From Thinopyrum elongatum (lineage: Eukaryota > Streptophyta > Magnoliopsida > Poales > Poaceae): 64,000 bases of DNA. The notes under the pieces were generated by a model that made no database searches, was not told where the DNA came from, and was given only the letters and a program-made list of their open reading frames with translations. The stretch spans positions 204,200,814 through 204,264,813 of the forward strand of contig CM022302.1 of the NCBI GenBank assembly GCA_011799875.1, read 5' to 3'. How positions within the stretch are numbered: the first letter of the stretch is position 1; the number at the start of each line of letters is the position of its first letter. This document shows positions 1 through 10,537 of this stretch, in pieces. The position numbers and the translations under genes are program-made.

Positions 1-106
1 ACAGCTACCATGCAATAAATTATGCATGACCCGCTCCCAAGTACCTCATGCATGAATGTACTTTCGCTCGACCATCCCTCTAAACTAGGAGGGCACATGA
101 TCTTCC
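1..106. other. Left flank, older host DNA
   Basis: No gene is visible. This is the left side of the site into which the LINE inserted; it resumes at 2648 after the right target-site copy. Confidence 0.5.
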
Positions 107-120
107 CTAGCGTTGGTGTT
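107..120. repeat. LINE target-site duplication, left copy
   Basis: The 14-bp word ctagcgttggtgtt here recurs exactly at 2634-2647. It is followed by a T run that continues to 127, which is the poly(A) tail of a minus-strand LINE read on the plus strand. The last two T may belong to the tail, so the duplication is 12-14 bp. Confidence 0.85.
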
Positions 121-229
121 TTTTTTAGGGTTAATGTCGCCGCTTTATTCAAATCTCCGCAAAGTTCGGAATGTCATCCAAGATTACATCCAAAATGCAG
201 TCTGGGAGAACCCCCAACCAAATCTTACA

Positions 230-640
230 AAGTTCATCCCCTACCCCTACTTTAGCCAACTTATGCGCGGCAACATTAGCGGTTCGTCTAGCCCAAGACA
301 CCCTGGCTCCTTGCTTCTGTTTTATTTCATGGATCTAGGGGCCGACTGCCGAGAAGTTTCTACCCGCCTGATTGATCATCTGGACCACCTTTGAGCTATC
401 CAACTCCACATGTACATATTGAACCCCAATCTCCTCGGCAACCTGTAGCGCTCTTCTGCATGCAAGAATTTCTGCCGCTTCTGGATCCACAATACTCGGA
501 AAGTGGTGGCATACTCCGGCCAAAAACGCCCCGTTGTGATCCTTGAGCACAGCGCCTGCACCTGCCTTGTCGCCAAATCTAGACACAGCTCCATCAGCGT
601 TGATCTTCACCCAGCCCTCCTCTGGTACAGTCCACTTCTG
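230..640 (-). pseudogene. LINE RNase H domain (RVT_3-like), broken
   Basis: This is the C-terminal RNase H-like domain of the LINE ORF2 product, which removes the RNA template strand. Acidic residues fit the family: KINADGA near the start, EAAEILACRRAL about 45 residues on, and VELDSSKVV after that. A TAG at 335-337 interrupts the frame. The remaining C-terminal motif (RTANVAAHKLAKVGVG) continues beyond it down to about 230. It lies directly downstream of the RT part on the same strand and would have been one polyprotein with it. Confidence 0.75.
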
Positions 641-850
641 AATCTCCTTCTACTCTTGCGCGTACACCTTTGGCTGATGTGTGTTGGTCCACTCTACCAT
701 ATGACAGCAAACTGCTTCCATGATCGCATGTGGCGACTCTATCTTCCTCCCATCCCTTGCTTCATTCCTCGCAAGCCATAAGCCATATGTTGCCTGGATC
801 ATTGCTTCCTTCTCCTCCTCTGATGCACCGGAGAACCAGCCTAAAAGCCA

Positions 851-2607
851 TCAAGCTAGCGCGCGCTGGGTATCCATCTCGCACGGTGGGGCCGCCACCG
901 CAATACCTTTTTCCGAGCGCAAAAGCTGCCGGAACTGGACTGAATGTTGACATGCCCAGAAGCGATGCAAAATAGTTTCTTCTCTGCCGCATGCAACACA
1001 AAAAACTCCCGGTTTGATCCGCCTCCGGTGAAGCTCCGCTCCCACAGCTAATCCGTTTCTAATTGTGCGCCACACATGTATCTTCGCCTTTAGTGGCGCA
1101 CTCGTATCCCACAACGCGGTGTAGCCCTTGTGACTCTGAACAGAATTTGAAGCCTCTTGCTGTCCCATCCTCGCCTTTCTCTTAGACATCCAAAGATGAT
1201 AGGCTGATTTCACATTGAAGATGCCGTTCTTTGTGTAATTCCACGCAAGGTAATCATCAGAACCCGGACCACCAACAGCGATTTGCCTTATATCAGCAGC
1301 ATCCGAATCTGTAAACATAGCAGCGAGCTTACCGGTATCCCAACTCGTCCCATCGCTATTCAGAAGGTCTGCCACCTTCGTCAAGCCATGTATGTATACC
1401 TGACCCAGTGGTCTGAGGTATCCCTGTCTTGGAATCCAGTTGTCGTGGTGTATATTTATCCTAGATCCATCCCCCACTCGCCAGACCAGCCCCTCACGTA
1501 GGAGATCCCTCCCATGGAGAATGCTCCTATATGTATATGACAAATTGGAGGGGCAAGTAGCACTCAGAATTGATTCATCTCTGAAATATCGTGCCTTAAG
1601 AACTCTAGCACAAAGAGAAGAGGGATTAGTCAGTATACGCCACGCTTGTTTCGCCAAAAGCGCTTGGTTGAAACCCTCGGGGTTCCGAGAGCCAAGTCCC
1701 CCGTCCTTCTTGGACGCACACATCTTCTCCCAGGATATCCAATGCACCTTTCTTTCACCATTCATCGCATCCCACCAGAATTTCGAAGAGATCGAAGTCA
1801 GGTTCCGGCATATCTTCTTTGTGAGATGAAAACAACTCATGGTAAAAGTCGATGTCGCTTGTAATCCCGATTTGACGAGAACTTCTCTAGCTGCCTTGGA
1901 CAGCCCCTGCCCCTTCCATCCAGTCACCTTGCCTTTAGCGCTTTCTGCCACATACTTAAAAGTACCATCTTTTGATCTACCAACCAGTGTTGGTAGCCCC
2001 AGATATCGTTCACTCAACGCTTCGGACTCGATCCCAACCACTTGCTTCAACTCAGTTTTCATATCATCATTACATCCTCTACCGAAAAAGATGGAAGACT
2101 TCTGTAGATTCACCTTCTGACCAGATGCCACCTCATACTTCGTAAGAATATCCTTCAGATTGGCCATGCTTTCATTTGAGCCTTCCAGAAAAACAATACT
2201 GTCATCCGCAAATAGTAAGTGTGTAACATGGGGGCCAGTGCCACCAAAAGATACACCCTTTAGTTTATTGTCCTCCTGTGCTCTTTTCAACAAAGCTGAG
2301 AATCCCTCGACGCAAAAGAGGAATAAATACGGTGATAGCGGGTCTCCCTGTCGTAAACCTCGTGATGGTGTAAACCTCCTGGAGCAACCACCATTTACTT
2401 TAACAGAGAACCGTGCTGACGTAACACACCGCATGATCATGGAAATCCATTGTGGAGCAAAGCCAAACTGAGCCATCATCCGCTCTAGAAAATCCCACTC
2501 CACTCTGTCATAGGCCTTCATCATGTCAAGCTTCACCGCACACAAGCCCTTCTTCCTCTTCCTAGTTCGGATAGCATGAACACATTCATATGCAATCAAA
2601 ACATTAT
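851..2607 (-). pseudogene. LINE reverse transcriptase, N-terminally truncated
   Basis: This is the ORF2 RT core and C-terminal region (about 585 residues) of a plant L1-type LINE. Visible landmarks in order are KLDMMKAYDRVEW (RT motif with catalytic Asp), GLRQGDPLSPYLF, LLFADDSIVF (FADD catalytic pair), and a zinc-binding-type stretch CVACGREETILHRFWAC in the zf-RVT position. The frame is open from the truncation point at about 2607 with no proper ATG, since the start is lost with the missing N-terminus. A stop at about 851 separates it from the linker to RNase H. It would nick-prime and copy LINE RNA at a target site; this copy cannot. Confidence 0.88.
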
Positions 2608-2610
2608 CTG

Positions 2611-2635
2611 TAGTTCGGATAGCCCTTCTTCCTCT
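2611..2635. repeat. Templated filler at LINE 5' junction
   Basis: The last 25 bp of the LINE before the right target copy are two patches found a few dozen bases away inside the LINE. tagttcggatagc (2611-2623) repeats 2563-2575, and agcccttcttcctct (2621-2635) repeats 2545-2559. Their order is swapped and they overlap by agc. This looks like template jumping at the end of first-strand synthesis. Confidence 0.7.
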
Positions 2636-2647
2636 AGCGTTGGTGTT
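2634..2647. repeat. LINE target-site duplication, right copy
   Basis: Exact copy of 107-120, marking the 5' boundary of the LINE. Confidence 0.85.
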
Positions 2648-2895
2648 GATTCATGGGACTAGTGCCAATTACATTGCGTTAGGGCATTTTTAACATCGAC
2701 CCCCAAAATGGACACAACATCCGTCGGCAGGCAATTATACGGGAGACTAACATCCAACTATGCTCGCATACATTTTAAACCAAATTTAAACAAAACAGAC
2801 AAATTCCATTAAACACGGTGGAATTCACTATAGTTTGATCATAATTTACATAAAACGAATGAAATTTTGTCCATTTATCTTAAACTTAAAAAAAA
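2648..2895. other. AT-rich sequence downstream of a host reading frame
   Basis: AT-rich stretch lying 3' of the minus-strand reading frame that ends at 2896. The phrase gggcattttt...cgacccccaaa resembles ends of class II plant elements, but I found no paired terminal inverted repeat. It is best read as the 3' untranslated side of the split frame. Confidence 0.35.
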
Positions 2896-3037
2896 CTAGA
2901 CTAGATTGTAACGGACGGTGATCTCGTATGCGTGGCCGGCCTGGCCAGTGACACCGCCGCCGTCGCCGTCGTCGAATTGGTCCCTCCACTGGTCGAATGG
3001 CGCGCAGGTGCGATTGCCTTGCCCGGCCGCCGCCTGG
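2896..3037 (-). pseudogene. C-terminus of an unidentified reading frame split by element A
   Basis: The minus-strand frame runs uninterrupted from the insertion site of element A to a TAG at 2896-2898 (residues such as NRTCAPFDQWRDQFDDG and GHAYEITVRYNLV). Its upstream part lies on the far side of A at 28663-28723. With one copy of the 5-bp target site the two pieces are in the same frame. I do not recognise the protein. It is rich in Gly/Asp and could be a real gene's last exon or the coding part of an older transposon. Confidence 0.45.
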
Positions 3038-3640
3038 TGTCGTGGGAATAATTTTGACAATGAGTAATAGGATACGAACAATGGACTGAGCCTAGCCACG
3101 GTGAGGTGTGACACAAGATTTTACGAGTTCAGACCACTCACGATGGAGCTAAAGAGCCTATGTCTCGAGCTCTGGAGCTGTTGTTTTTCTTGCGTCTGGA
3201 GGAATACAAAGGTTGCGACCCCTATCCAAGTGCTATGAGGCGGCTTATCTAGAGTGTGCTACCCCTTTGTCTAGCTACGTTACACGGGAGTTGATGATTC
3301 AAGTTAATTACAAGCGTTACTACTGCTAACTGAAGCATTGATTGCTAGTAACACCTGAGGACGTGCGCCCGCGAATGCTCCAGTTTCCGTATTGGCTGTT
3401 CGCTTTCCTGGTCCGAGTGCTGGTGTGGTACTCGAGTGAATGGAATGGTAGCCGAATGAACCGCCAGCTTCCGAGTGGACAAATAGTGTCCGAGTGGATG
3501 AATGGTATCCGAGTGGATGAGCTTTGAAGAACATCTGGATGTGCTTATGAGTGAGGAGTCTTAATACTTGTGGATGTGGGGCCCTAGGTAAGGTCAAAGA
3601 TGCCTGTCTCGCGAGTCGCGACCCTACTCGTGACCCAACA
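3038..3640 (-). repeat. Element A 3' LTR
   Basis: Aligns by eye along its length with 28058-28662. On the minus strand it begins tgttgggtcacgag and ends cccacgaca. The adjacent bases 3641-3655 read ccaattcgggggctaa on the minus strand, the polypurine tract expected just before a 3' LTR. Confidence 0.85.
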
Positions 3641-4395
3641 TTAGCCCCCGAATTGGCTGAAGTTTTGTAGTACAAGTTCACTAAAGACTTGATTTGGTCC
3701 GAGTACTACGGAGGTACTTAGGATCCGTCGTCAAGCTTTAGTCAACCGTGGTCTGATCAAAACTACAACGGATTCGGGACAAGGTTCTTCCCGACTGATT
3801 GAGGTTAGGTGCCTGCGAGGTGAAACTTGATGGCACTCATACATCCCCCGGAGGAGACCGACTAGTGGTCCGAGTGTGGACGTGCCATGAAAATCCGAGC
3901 AGCGATGCTAGCGTGTGGTCTGACTCTTCAGAAAGATGCCACTCATTATCGCGGAGGAACGCTGGCACAGGCTGACTCCAAGTCCAGGTACATGAAATTT
4001 ACGCCTTGGAGCCTAGAAGAAGGGCCAAGTAAATCCGTAGAGGAGCGTCGATCTCATCCTATGGCAGTCCTGAACATTACTTCAGTCAGAATTTTTGAGC
4101 ATCCGTCTGAGTGGTTGAAATGCTTTGATAGAACTTCGGCAGACCGAGTGTGCATCTTCAGAAAGATATCTGTGGAGATCAATCGGGTTGATCAGCGGCA
4201 AAATTTGCGTGATTTGGATCTCGTGCGCACGCTCGTGCGTAAATGTCGCGGATCACGGGAAGGTGGGGTGTGGCGCCTCGATATCGTCCCCAAACTTCGC
4301 CACCTACCCCACTATCTTTGTACTGCGAGTTCTACGGACGCAGTTGGATGCCAGGATCGATGGTTGTGGCTTACCGGAGTGGATTTACCCGGAGG

Positions 4396-4402
4396 TATAA
4401 AT
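4396..4402 (+). promoter_or_regulatory. TATA box of the element A antisense gene
   Basis: tataaat lies 110 bp upstream of the ATG at 4506, followed by a pyrimidine-rich leader. It points into the plus-strand gene, against element A's sense direction, so the antisense gene appears to have its own promoter. Confidence 0.55.
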
Positions 4403-6639
4403 CAGAGGGTGGATAGTGTAATTTTCCATATCCCCTTTTTCCTTTCCATTCATTCCATCGAACTCACCTCCCGTTCTTCGCTCGACGCCGAAGCTGCTCG
4501 CAGAGATGGGCAAGGAGAGGACCTCCAAGTTGGAGAAGCAAAAGAAAGCTCGGAAGGTCTCGACGTCGAGCTCCACCCCTCCGCCTTGCTGGATTCAAGG
4601 CAACTGGCTGTCGTGGAAGGTGATCGAGCAGCAGGTGCTCGAGCTCGTCGCCCACGGGCTCATTCCGGAACGGGGGTGGAGGCTTCCTGAGCCAGGCGAC
4701 ATCGAGCCTACGCCGAACCAGGACGAGTGTGTGCTCCTCATCATGCACGTACGACGAGGTTCTTCCATGCCACCACACCCTTTCTTTAGTGGTTTCCTGA
4801 ACTACTTCGGGGCGCAGTTGCACCATCTTCCTCTGAATAGTGTAGTTTATTTGTCTGCATTTGTTTCCTTGTGCGAGCATTTTATCGGGTGCCACCCTCA
4901 TTGGGCCCTATTCAAACACATTTTCTCTTGCTGCTCCCAAACTATCAAAAAGTCTTCTCCGGACGGGAAGAAAACTAATGACATCAAGCTGTGTGGTGGA
5001 TTAGGAATCCAGCTTAGGGGCAAGAGTGCCTTTTCGTCCATTAGTTTCCCCGACACTGTCAAGATGTGGCAGAACACTTGGTTTTATTGCAAGGATGTTT
5101 CAAGTGGTGGTTCGCAAATAAGCCTCCCAATCTATAGTGGTGAGAGAGGTGCGGCCCCGAGCTCACTCCGGGTCTCCAAATCTGAGAAGGTCAAGGTCGA
5201 CATCCTGGTCGATGCCTTGATTGGCGTCTGCGAGCTGGTGTGGACGGGATGGATCTGTTGGAGACCTTCATTAGCCGACGCATGCAACCACTACAAGAGA
5301 GGGTAAAACCAATGTGGACCTATGAAGGTCCGAGTGACCCCACCCGAGTGCACCCCCAGGCTCTAACCAGAACGAAAATCGAAGACCGAGTGAAGCTTAT
5401 CACATTAGCATGTGATAACTCTCCAGGGGGGAGGGTAGCTCCCCATGACCAAAGTCATCCACCTGCTGAGGTAAACTTGCACTTACTCATTTACACGGAT
5501 TTGATAGTGAACTTGTGTGCTTTAATTTAACTCTCCGACTGTTTCTTCAGTAGAGCTTGCATAAGATGATTTCTTCGGTCCCGAGTGTCGACCGTAATCC
5601 AGGAGATGTGGCGTCCGACACTAATCAGAGTGACCGTAAGCAGGACGGTGTCGAGGAAAGCTATGAAGGACGATGCCGATGATGACGATGGCAGTGATGA
5701 TGGGGAGGAGGCAGAGTCTTCCCCTTCAGAATATGTTGCAAAAGAAGTCCAGTCCAAAAGGTCACAGGACCCGAGTGCTCAGTCCCCACATGCTCGGAGC
5801 CTAAAGCGCGGGTGAGCCGAGTCCGCAGAGCCAGCAGGGAAGGTCCCCAAGTTAATAAAACAATCGGCAAAGAAGGACGTCCCCAAGCCTAGTAAGGTTG
5901 TAGCCCTACCGATGAACAAGATGAACGTGCCAATCGCTTCAACGTGAGTAATGAACCATTTCTCTTCATATATGAGTCCACGCTGCTTTATGACCGAGTG
6001 AATTTGTTGATGCAACACTGCGACCTTGATGACTAGCCCCAACTCTGAGCCGACTGCTGCCAAGAAGAAAGGCCATGCGAAAGCTAAAACCGCAGACACT
6101 GCCACTTCAAAGTTACAGCTTACTTTGCCTTTGAATTTTGTCTGAGTGATTTGGGTAATTAATATTCATCATTGAAGTGTGCTAACAGAGCCAATAGAAG
6201 TGATCCACGTAGATGACAATGACAAGGTCATGGAGGAGCGTGAAGAAGTTGACCCACCAACCTCGAGGGGTGACGAAGGGGTGGAGAAAGCCGCCGAGAG
6301 CATTGTGCCAAAAATTCCAGGGAGCCGACTGGGATAGGATCCCATAGTGAAAGTTGGTAATGGGTCTGCGTGTCCGACTGTTTCAACGGTGGCTAGAGCT
6401 GGGCCCGTCGACCTAAATACTTTGTTGGTCCCGATGTTGACTCTGCCGCCCGCATCTTACAACTTGTTCAGTTTGTCACGGGTCCCAGAAGACCAAGTGG
6501 GAGCAAGCGAGGAGGCGATGATCTAGGTTGAATTGATGAACAAGCACCTCAAGGAAGCATATGACGCCAGCAAAGTGCTGAGGATCAACGTCCGAGTAAG
6601 TGCTATTGTAAGAGTCTTTTTTATTCGCATCCATTTCAT

Positions 6640-7110
6640 CCAGTGGGGGAGCGTTGAGTGCACCCACTGGGTGTAGTCCCCGAGACTGCAGTCGGCTGCT
6701 TGCAGTTGGTTGGAACCTTCGAGTCTTTAACTTCGTATTCTTGAATATGCGACTTCAATAGGAGTTAGCCCGGCACACCTGAGTGAACTTTTTTATTTTT
6801 CACCCAGTGAATTCGTACGGAGCACACCCACTTGGTGTTGATAGCTTTCTTTCCAGTGGGGGCACACTGAGTGCACCCACTGGGTGCTAATAGCTTTCTT
6901 TCTAGTGGGGCCACACTGAGTGCACCCACTAGGTGTAGTCCGTGAGACTGCGATTGACTGTTTGCAGTCGGTCGGAGTCTTCAAGTTTCCTTTAAGATCA
7001 TAATTTCACTCGGAGTTAGGCAGACTAACCCAAGTAGAAAATTCCATTGGGGGCACACTGAGTGCACCGAGTGGGTGTAGTCCCTGATACTCTGATTGAT
7101 TGTAGATGAT
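6640..7110. repeat. Repeated hairpins in the long antisense intron of element A
   Basis: Imperfect repeats built on an inverted pair: ccagtggg (6640-6647) with cccactgg (6663-6670), and ccagtggg (6853-6860) with cccactgg (6876-6883). The pair ctagtggg (6902-6909) with cccactag (6925-6932) has both arms changed together. A fourth, decayed unit is near 7044. Loops are about 15 bases and contain gagtgca. Confidence 0.65.
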
Positions 7111-7223
7111 CGGTTGGATTCTTTAGAACTTTTATTTTTAACATCTTATGTATGTGGAGTACTGTTCTTCACTGGAATGACCGAGTAGCTGATGTGATCT
7201 CTGAGACCTTAATAGAATACTTG

Positions 7224-7396
7224 AGTATCTGGCACTGGTCAAGCTTGTTCCTTCCTGAGAAGGATACTTTAGTATCTGGTACTGGTCAAGCGTGTTCCTT
7301 CCAGAGAAGGATACTTTAGTATCTCGTACCGGTCGAGCTTGTTCCTTCTGAAGAAGGATACTTCAATATCTGGTACTGGTCAAGCTTGTTTCTTCC
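7224..7396. repeat. Tandem repeat, 47-bp unit, about 3.7 copies
   Basis: Units start with agtatctgg-type words at 7224, 7271, 7318 and 7365, an exact 47-bp spacing, and contain tactggtcaagcttgttcc. The array lies in the same long intron as the hairpins above. Confidence 0.85.
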
Positions 7397-8642
7397 CTTC
7401 GCTTTTATTGCCGACTGAATACTTTTGCAAGTTTCCTTTGAACAGAGAACTGTGACCTAGGAGCTCACCATGTGGCCTTGGAGAAGGAAGTGGCCCAACT
7501 TCATGTTGACTTGGAGCTATATAGAAGAACAAAAGCACTCGGCTCTAGCAGGAGAAGAGGATCATGGGAGGTAGGCCTCGAGTCCGAGTACTTTTCCACA
7601 TTTCTTTCCTTTGATCCGAGTAATTTCACTTTAAAAGATGTTTGTAGTGAGAATACACTTCTGCATGCGAGGCTCAGGACCTGTATTTCTATATAAACCA
7701 TGAAGCAAGCTCTCTAGGACAAGGACACCAAGCTTGCCCAATCTTGGAAGGATGTCAAGGCGAGAAGCAAGGCAACGGAGGACTCCCTAAAAAATGTTGA
7801 AGATCTCAAGAAGACCAATGAAACTCTGAAGACGGCTGCCAGCGCCATGAAAGGGGAGATTGCCGAGCTGAAGAAAAGTTATGCCAAGTGGGACAAGAAA
7901 CTCAAGGATCAGTCGAATGCTTCAGCTTGGGACAAGAAATAACTCAACAAAAAAAACTACCAAGCTGCTTCAGAAGAGAACAGAGCTCAAGCAGTTTGTT
8001 GAGGATAATGTTAATGCAGTAAACGAAAAGCTTGAAGGTACGTTGTTCTGTCCGAGTGTTCCTTGATTACTCCAAGATATTTTTGTGGTTTGATAAAATC
8101 CTTCGTTTCCATTGTGTCCCCAGGTTTTGCTCGGATGTTGAGGAAGAAATGGAGAAGATCCAAAAGGACCTTGACCCTGCAAGACTGCTCCTGCATGATA
8201 GTACCGCGTTGTCGCTTCTTCGACTGGATGAGCGTGCTGAGACCGCTATAAAGTATGTCAGATGCCTAAAGGAGGCCATGTTGAATGTTGAAGCCGTGTT
8301 ATTCCTAGGAGAAAAGATCGAGGTGGATGTAGAATCTCAGCTTGACCGACTGAAGGAGATTCCCGTCTGAGTGGATGCTTGGAAGAAATCTGTGACTCGT
8401 TGTGGAGCGGACGTGGCCCTCTCACTTGTCTGTGTCCACTTCAAGGATGTTGACAAGGAAAAGCTGAAGACCCTCAAGGTTGCCAACACAAAGAAGCTCA
8501 AATTCAGGACTTCCTAGAAACGTTCATTGAAATTGCCACTCGGATTGCGGAACTCATTGACCTGAACGCTTTCATTGTTCTAGTCAGCCATGTGAAGGAA
8601 ACTGGAGACGACAGTGGGAAAGCCTAAAAAACTTCAAATATG

Positions 8643-8648
8643 AATAAA
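8643..8648 (+). terminator. Polyadenylation signal AATAAA of the antisense gene
   Basis: aataaa starts 16 bp after the TAA stop at 8625-8627, in the expected orientation for the plus-strand gene. It completes a TATA-ATG-introns-stop-AATAAA layout. Confidence 0.5.
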
Positions 8649-8802
8649 CTTGCCTTGGGATGCCGAGTGATTATGTAATCGTTAAACTTTGACCAAGCCT
8701 TGAGCTCGTGCATTTATGCTTCTTACGACTTGCTTGTTTGCTTTGATTATTCGTACTGATCGAACACATTTGGATGTTTTACTTAGTGCATGTTTTGTTT
8801 AC

Positions 8803-9060
8803 CACCAAGTCTTCTAAGTGAGAGGAATGGACCCATTCGAATAGGTTTTGCACTTAGGAAAAACTGGTTTGCAGCTAAGTGTTTGAGTTGAGAGGAGTTC
8901 TCTCACTCGTATAGGTTTTGTACTTAGGCAAAACTGGTTTGTAGCTAAGTCTTTGAGGTGAGAAGAATGCTCTCACTCAGATAGGTTTTGTACTTAGGCA
9001 AAATTGGTTTGCAGCAAAGTCTTCAAAGTGAGAGGAATGCTCTCACTCTGATAGGTTTTA
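8803..9060. repeat. Tandem repeat, 70-bp unit, about 4 copies
   Basis: The word ataggtttt recurs at 8841, 8911, 8981 and 9051. Each unit also contains tttgcagctaagt and a ctctcactc-type segment. It lies between the antisense gene and A's integrase end. Confidence 0.85.
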
Positions 9061-9562
9061 CATCTACTAGGGTGTATTTAGCGTCGGACTGGGGTGTAGC
9101 CCCCTGGGTGTAGCATATACCTTGGGCGTAGCCCCTGAGTGCGTTGCAATGTTCGAGTGGAATGCAGCCCCCAAGTGTAGCATAGCCTTCAGGCGTAGCC
9201 CCCGAGTGTTCTACACCATCCGAGTGGAGCATAATTCTTGATGCATTAGGTAAAATGTGGAAAAGAAAGGTTTTCATTCATCGAGAATCACTCGGCAAAG
9301 TTCTCAACAATATTACAACATCAACAATTACTTTAAGTAAACAATCTACGAATGAGATCGACGTTCCAAGCGTGGGGCTCTTCTACCATGTTCTTGAGGT
9401 TGTAGAGCCAATAAGCTCCATTGTTTAAGACCTTTGACACCGCAAAGGGTCCTTCCCACGGAGGGGCCAGTTTGTGAGGCTTCTGCTGATCCAGTCAGGG
9501 GACCAAGTCGCCTTCCTGAAAAGCACGCCTCGAACTTGTTTGTTGTGATACTGCCACAAATC
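9061..9562 (-). other. Element A region between pol end and the repeats
   Basis: Contains short irregular repeats of gtgtagcccc/gcgtagcccc type (about 9090-9240). After about 9300 it holds the degenerate C-terminal tail of A's integrase on the minus strand. No separate gene is seen. Confidence 0.4.
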
Positions 9563-10537
9563 CTACTGGTAGACAGTGGACCTCATGAGAGCAAGCTCTC
9601 GCTCTTCCTCGAGAAGACCGAGGCCATCTTGATGTGCAACTTCACCTTCTGTTTCCGAGTAGAATTCCACTCGAGGGGAATTATGGAGAAGATCACTCGG
9701 GAGGACAGCTTCCACGCCATACACCATAAAAAACAAAGTGTAGCCCATGCATCTGTTGGGATTCGTCCGTGGGCCCCATAAGACTGATGGCAACTCGGTG
9801 ACCCATGCCCATGCGGCATGTTCCAAATCACGCATAAGGCGCGACTTCAACTCTTGGAGTATCATCCCATTTGCTCTTTCTGCTTGTCCATTAGACTGCG
9901 GGTGAGCCATGGAGGCGTAATCAACCCCTTGAGTGTAACAGAAAGCTCGGAACTCGTTCGACCCATTATTAGTGATGATATTGTGGGGAACTCCAAATCT
10001 GAAAACTATTTCTTTCATGAACTTGATAACAGTTGTTGAATCCAGTTTCTTGATGGGCTTAGCTTCTATCCACTTGGTAAACTTGTCGAGTCCACTAACA
10101 AGTGAGTGAATCCGCTGGCACAAGTTTGGAATGGTCCGACCATATCAAGGCCGCAAACAGCGAACGGCCATGTGAGCTGGATTGTCTTCAGCGCGGACGC
10201 TGGTTTGTGGGTTTGATTGGCAAAAATTAGCATCCAGTACACTGCTCCACAATATCCTTAGTAGTTTCATTTGCACAGGGCAAAAAGAAACCCGCGAGAA
10301 ATGCTTTAGTGACCAGCATCCAAGAGGATGCGTGATGGCCGTATTCCTGAATGGATTTCCTACAAAATCGTCCGTCCTTCTTCTGGTGAGATGAAACATT
10401 GTAGTACACCAGAAACACTCTTCTTGTAAAGCTGATATCCTCGGACAATATAGGCCTTTGATAGATGGATGTGCTGAGCTTTAACTTCGTCCTCAGGGAG
10501 TTCTTTCCTCAGCAAATATGCGATGTAAGGCACCGTC
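9563..10537 (-). pseudogene. Element A integrase
   Basis: Minus strand. The upstream part (about 10145-10537) is the zinc-binding region and linker, reading on from RNase H across the B insertion. The catalytic core (9563-10123) has DKFTKWIEAKP, HPQSNGQAERANG with the catalytic Glu, and PSVLWGPRTNPNRCMGYTLFFMVYG. The second catalytic Asp is lost: the usual TDNG is TNNG here. Frame breaks separate the two parts. Integrase would insert the cDNA; this copy cannot. Confidence 0.82.

Larger units (their letters stand above)
121..2633 (-). mobile_element. 5'-truncated non-LTR retrotransposon (LINE)
   Basis: A minus-strand LINE fragment bounded by an exact 14-bp target-site duplication, with a short poly(A) tail (plus-strand T run near 119-127) at its 3' end. 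It keeps the reverse transcriptase core, a C-terminal zinc-binding region and an RNase H domain. The endonuclease and the first part of RT are missing, the usual outcome of incomplete target-primed reverse transcription. In-frame stops separate the RT and RNase H parts, so the copy is dead. The 5' end carries two short shuffled patches of its own sequence (2611-2635). Confidence 0.9.
4506..8627 (+). pseudogene. Element A antisense gene: Transposase_28-type domain, acidic linker, coiled coil
   Basis: A plus-strand multi-exon gene inside the minus-strand element. Exon 1 (4506-5470) starts MGKERTSKLEKQKKARK and has the 'putative gypsy type transposon' pattern: PPHPFFSGFLNYFG, LPLNSVVYLSAFVSLCEHF and TVKMWQNTWFYCKD. 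A GT-AG intron follows at 5471-5553, placed after HPPAE; element B has a candidate intron at the matching place. An acidic stretch (DDADDDDGSDDGEE, about 5670-5715) comes next. A long intron-like stretch (6596-7445) leads to a Lys/Glu-rich coiled coil (about 7480-8037), a short intron (8038-8123) and a last exon ending at TAA 8625-8627. Several stops and frame shifts show decay. The role is unknown; a nucleic-acid or gag-associated accessory function is only a guess. Confidence 0.7.

Noticed and set aside
2648..2900. Possible MITE in the AT-rich flank
   Set aside because: No paired inverted ends or target duplication could be found by eye.
3887..4690. 267-codon plus-strand frame overlapping the start of the antisense gene of element A
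   Set aside because: It runs through the promoter and leader in another frame, and the residues after 4506 do not match the Transposase_28 pattern seen in the frame starting at 4506.
7224..9060. Regular direct repeats, considered as a CRISPR-like array
   Set aside because: Units are contiguous with no unique spacers, and the context is a plant retrotransposon.
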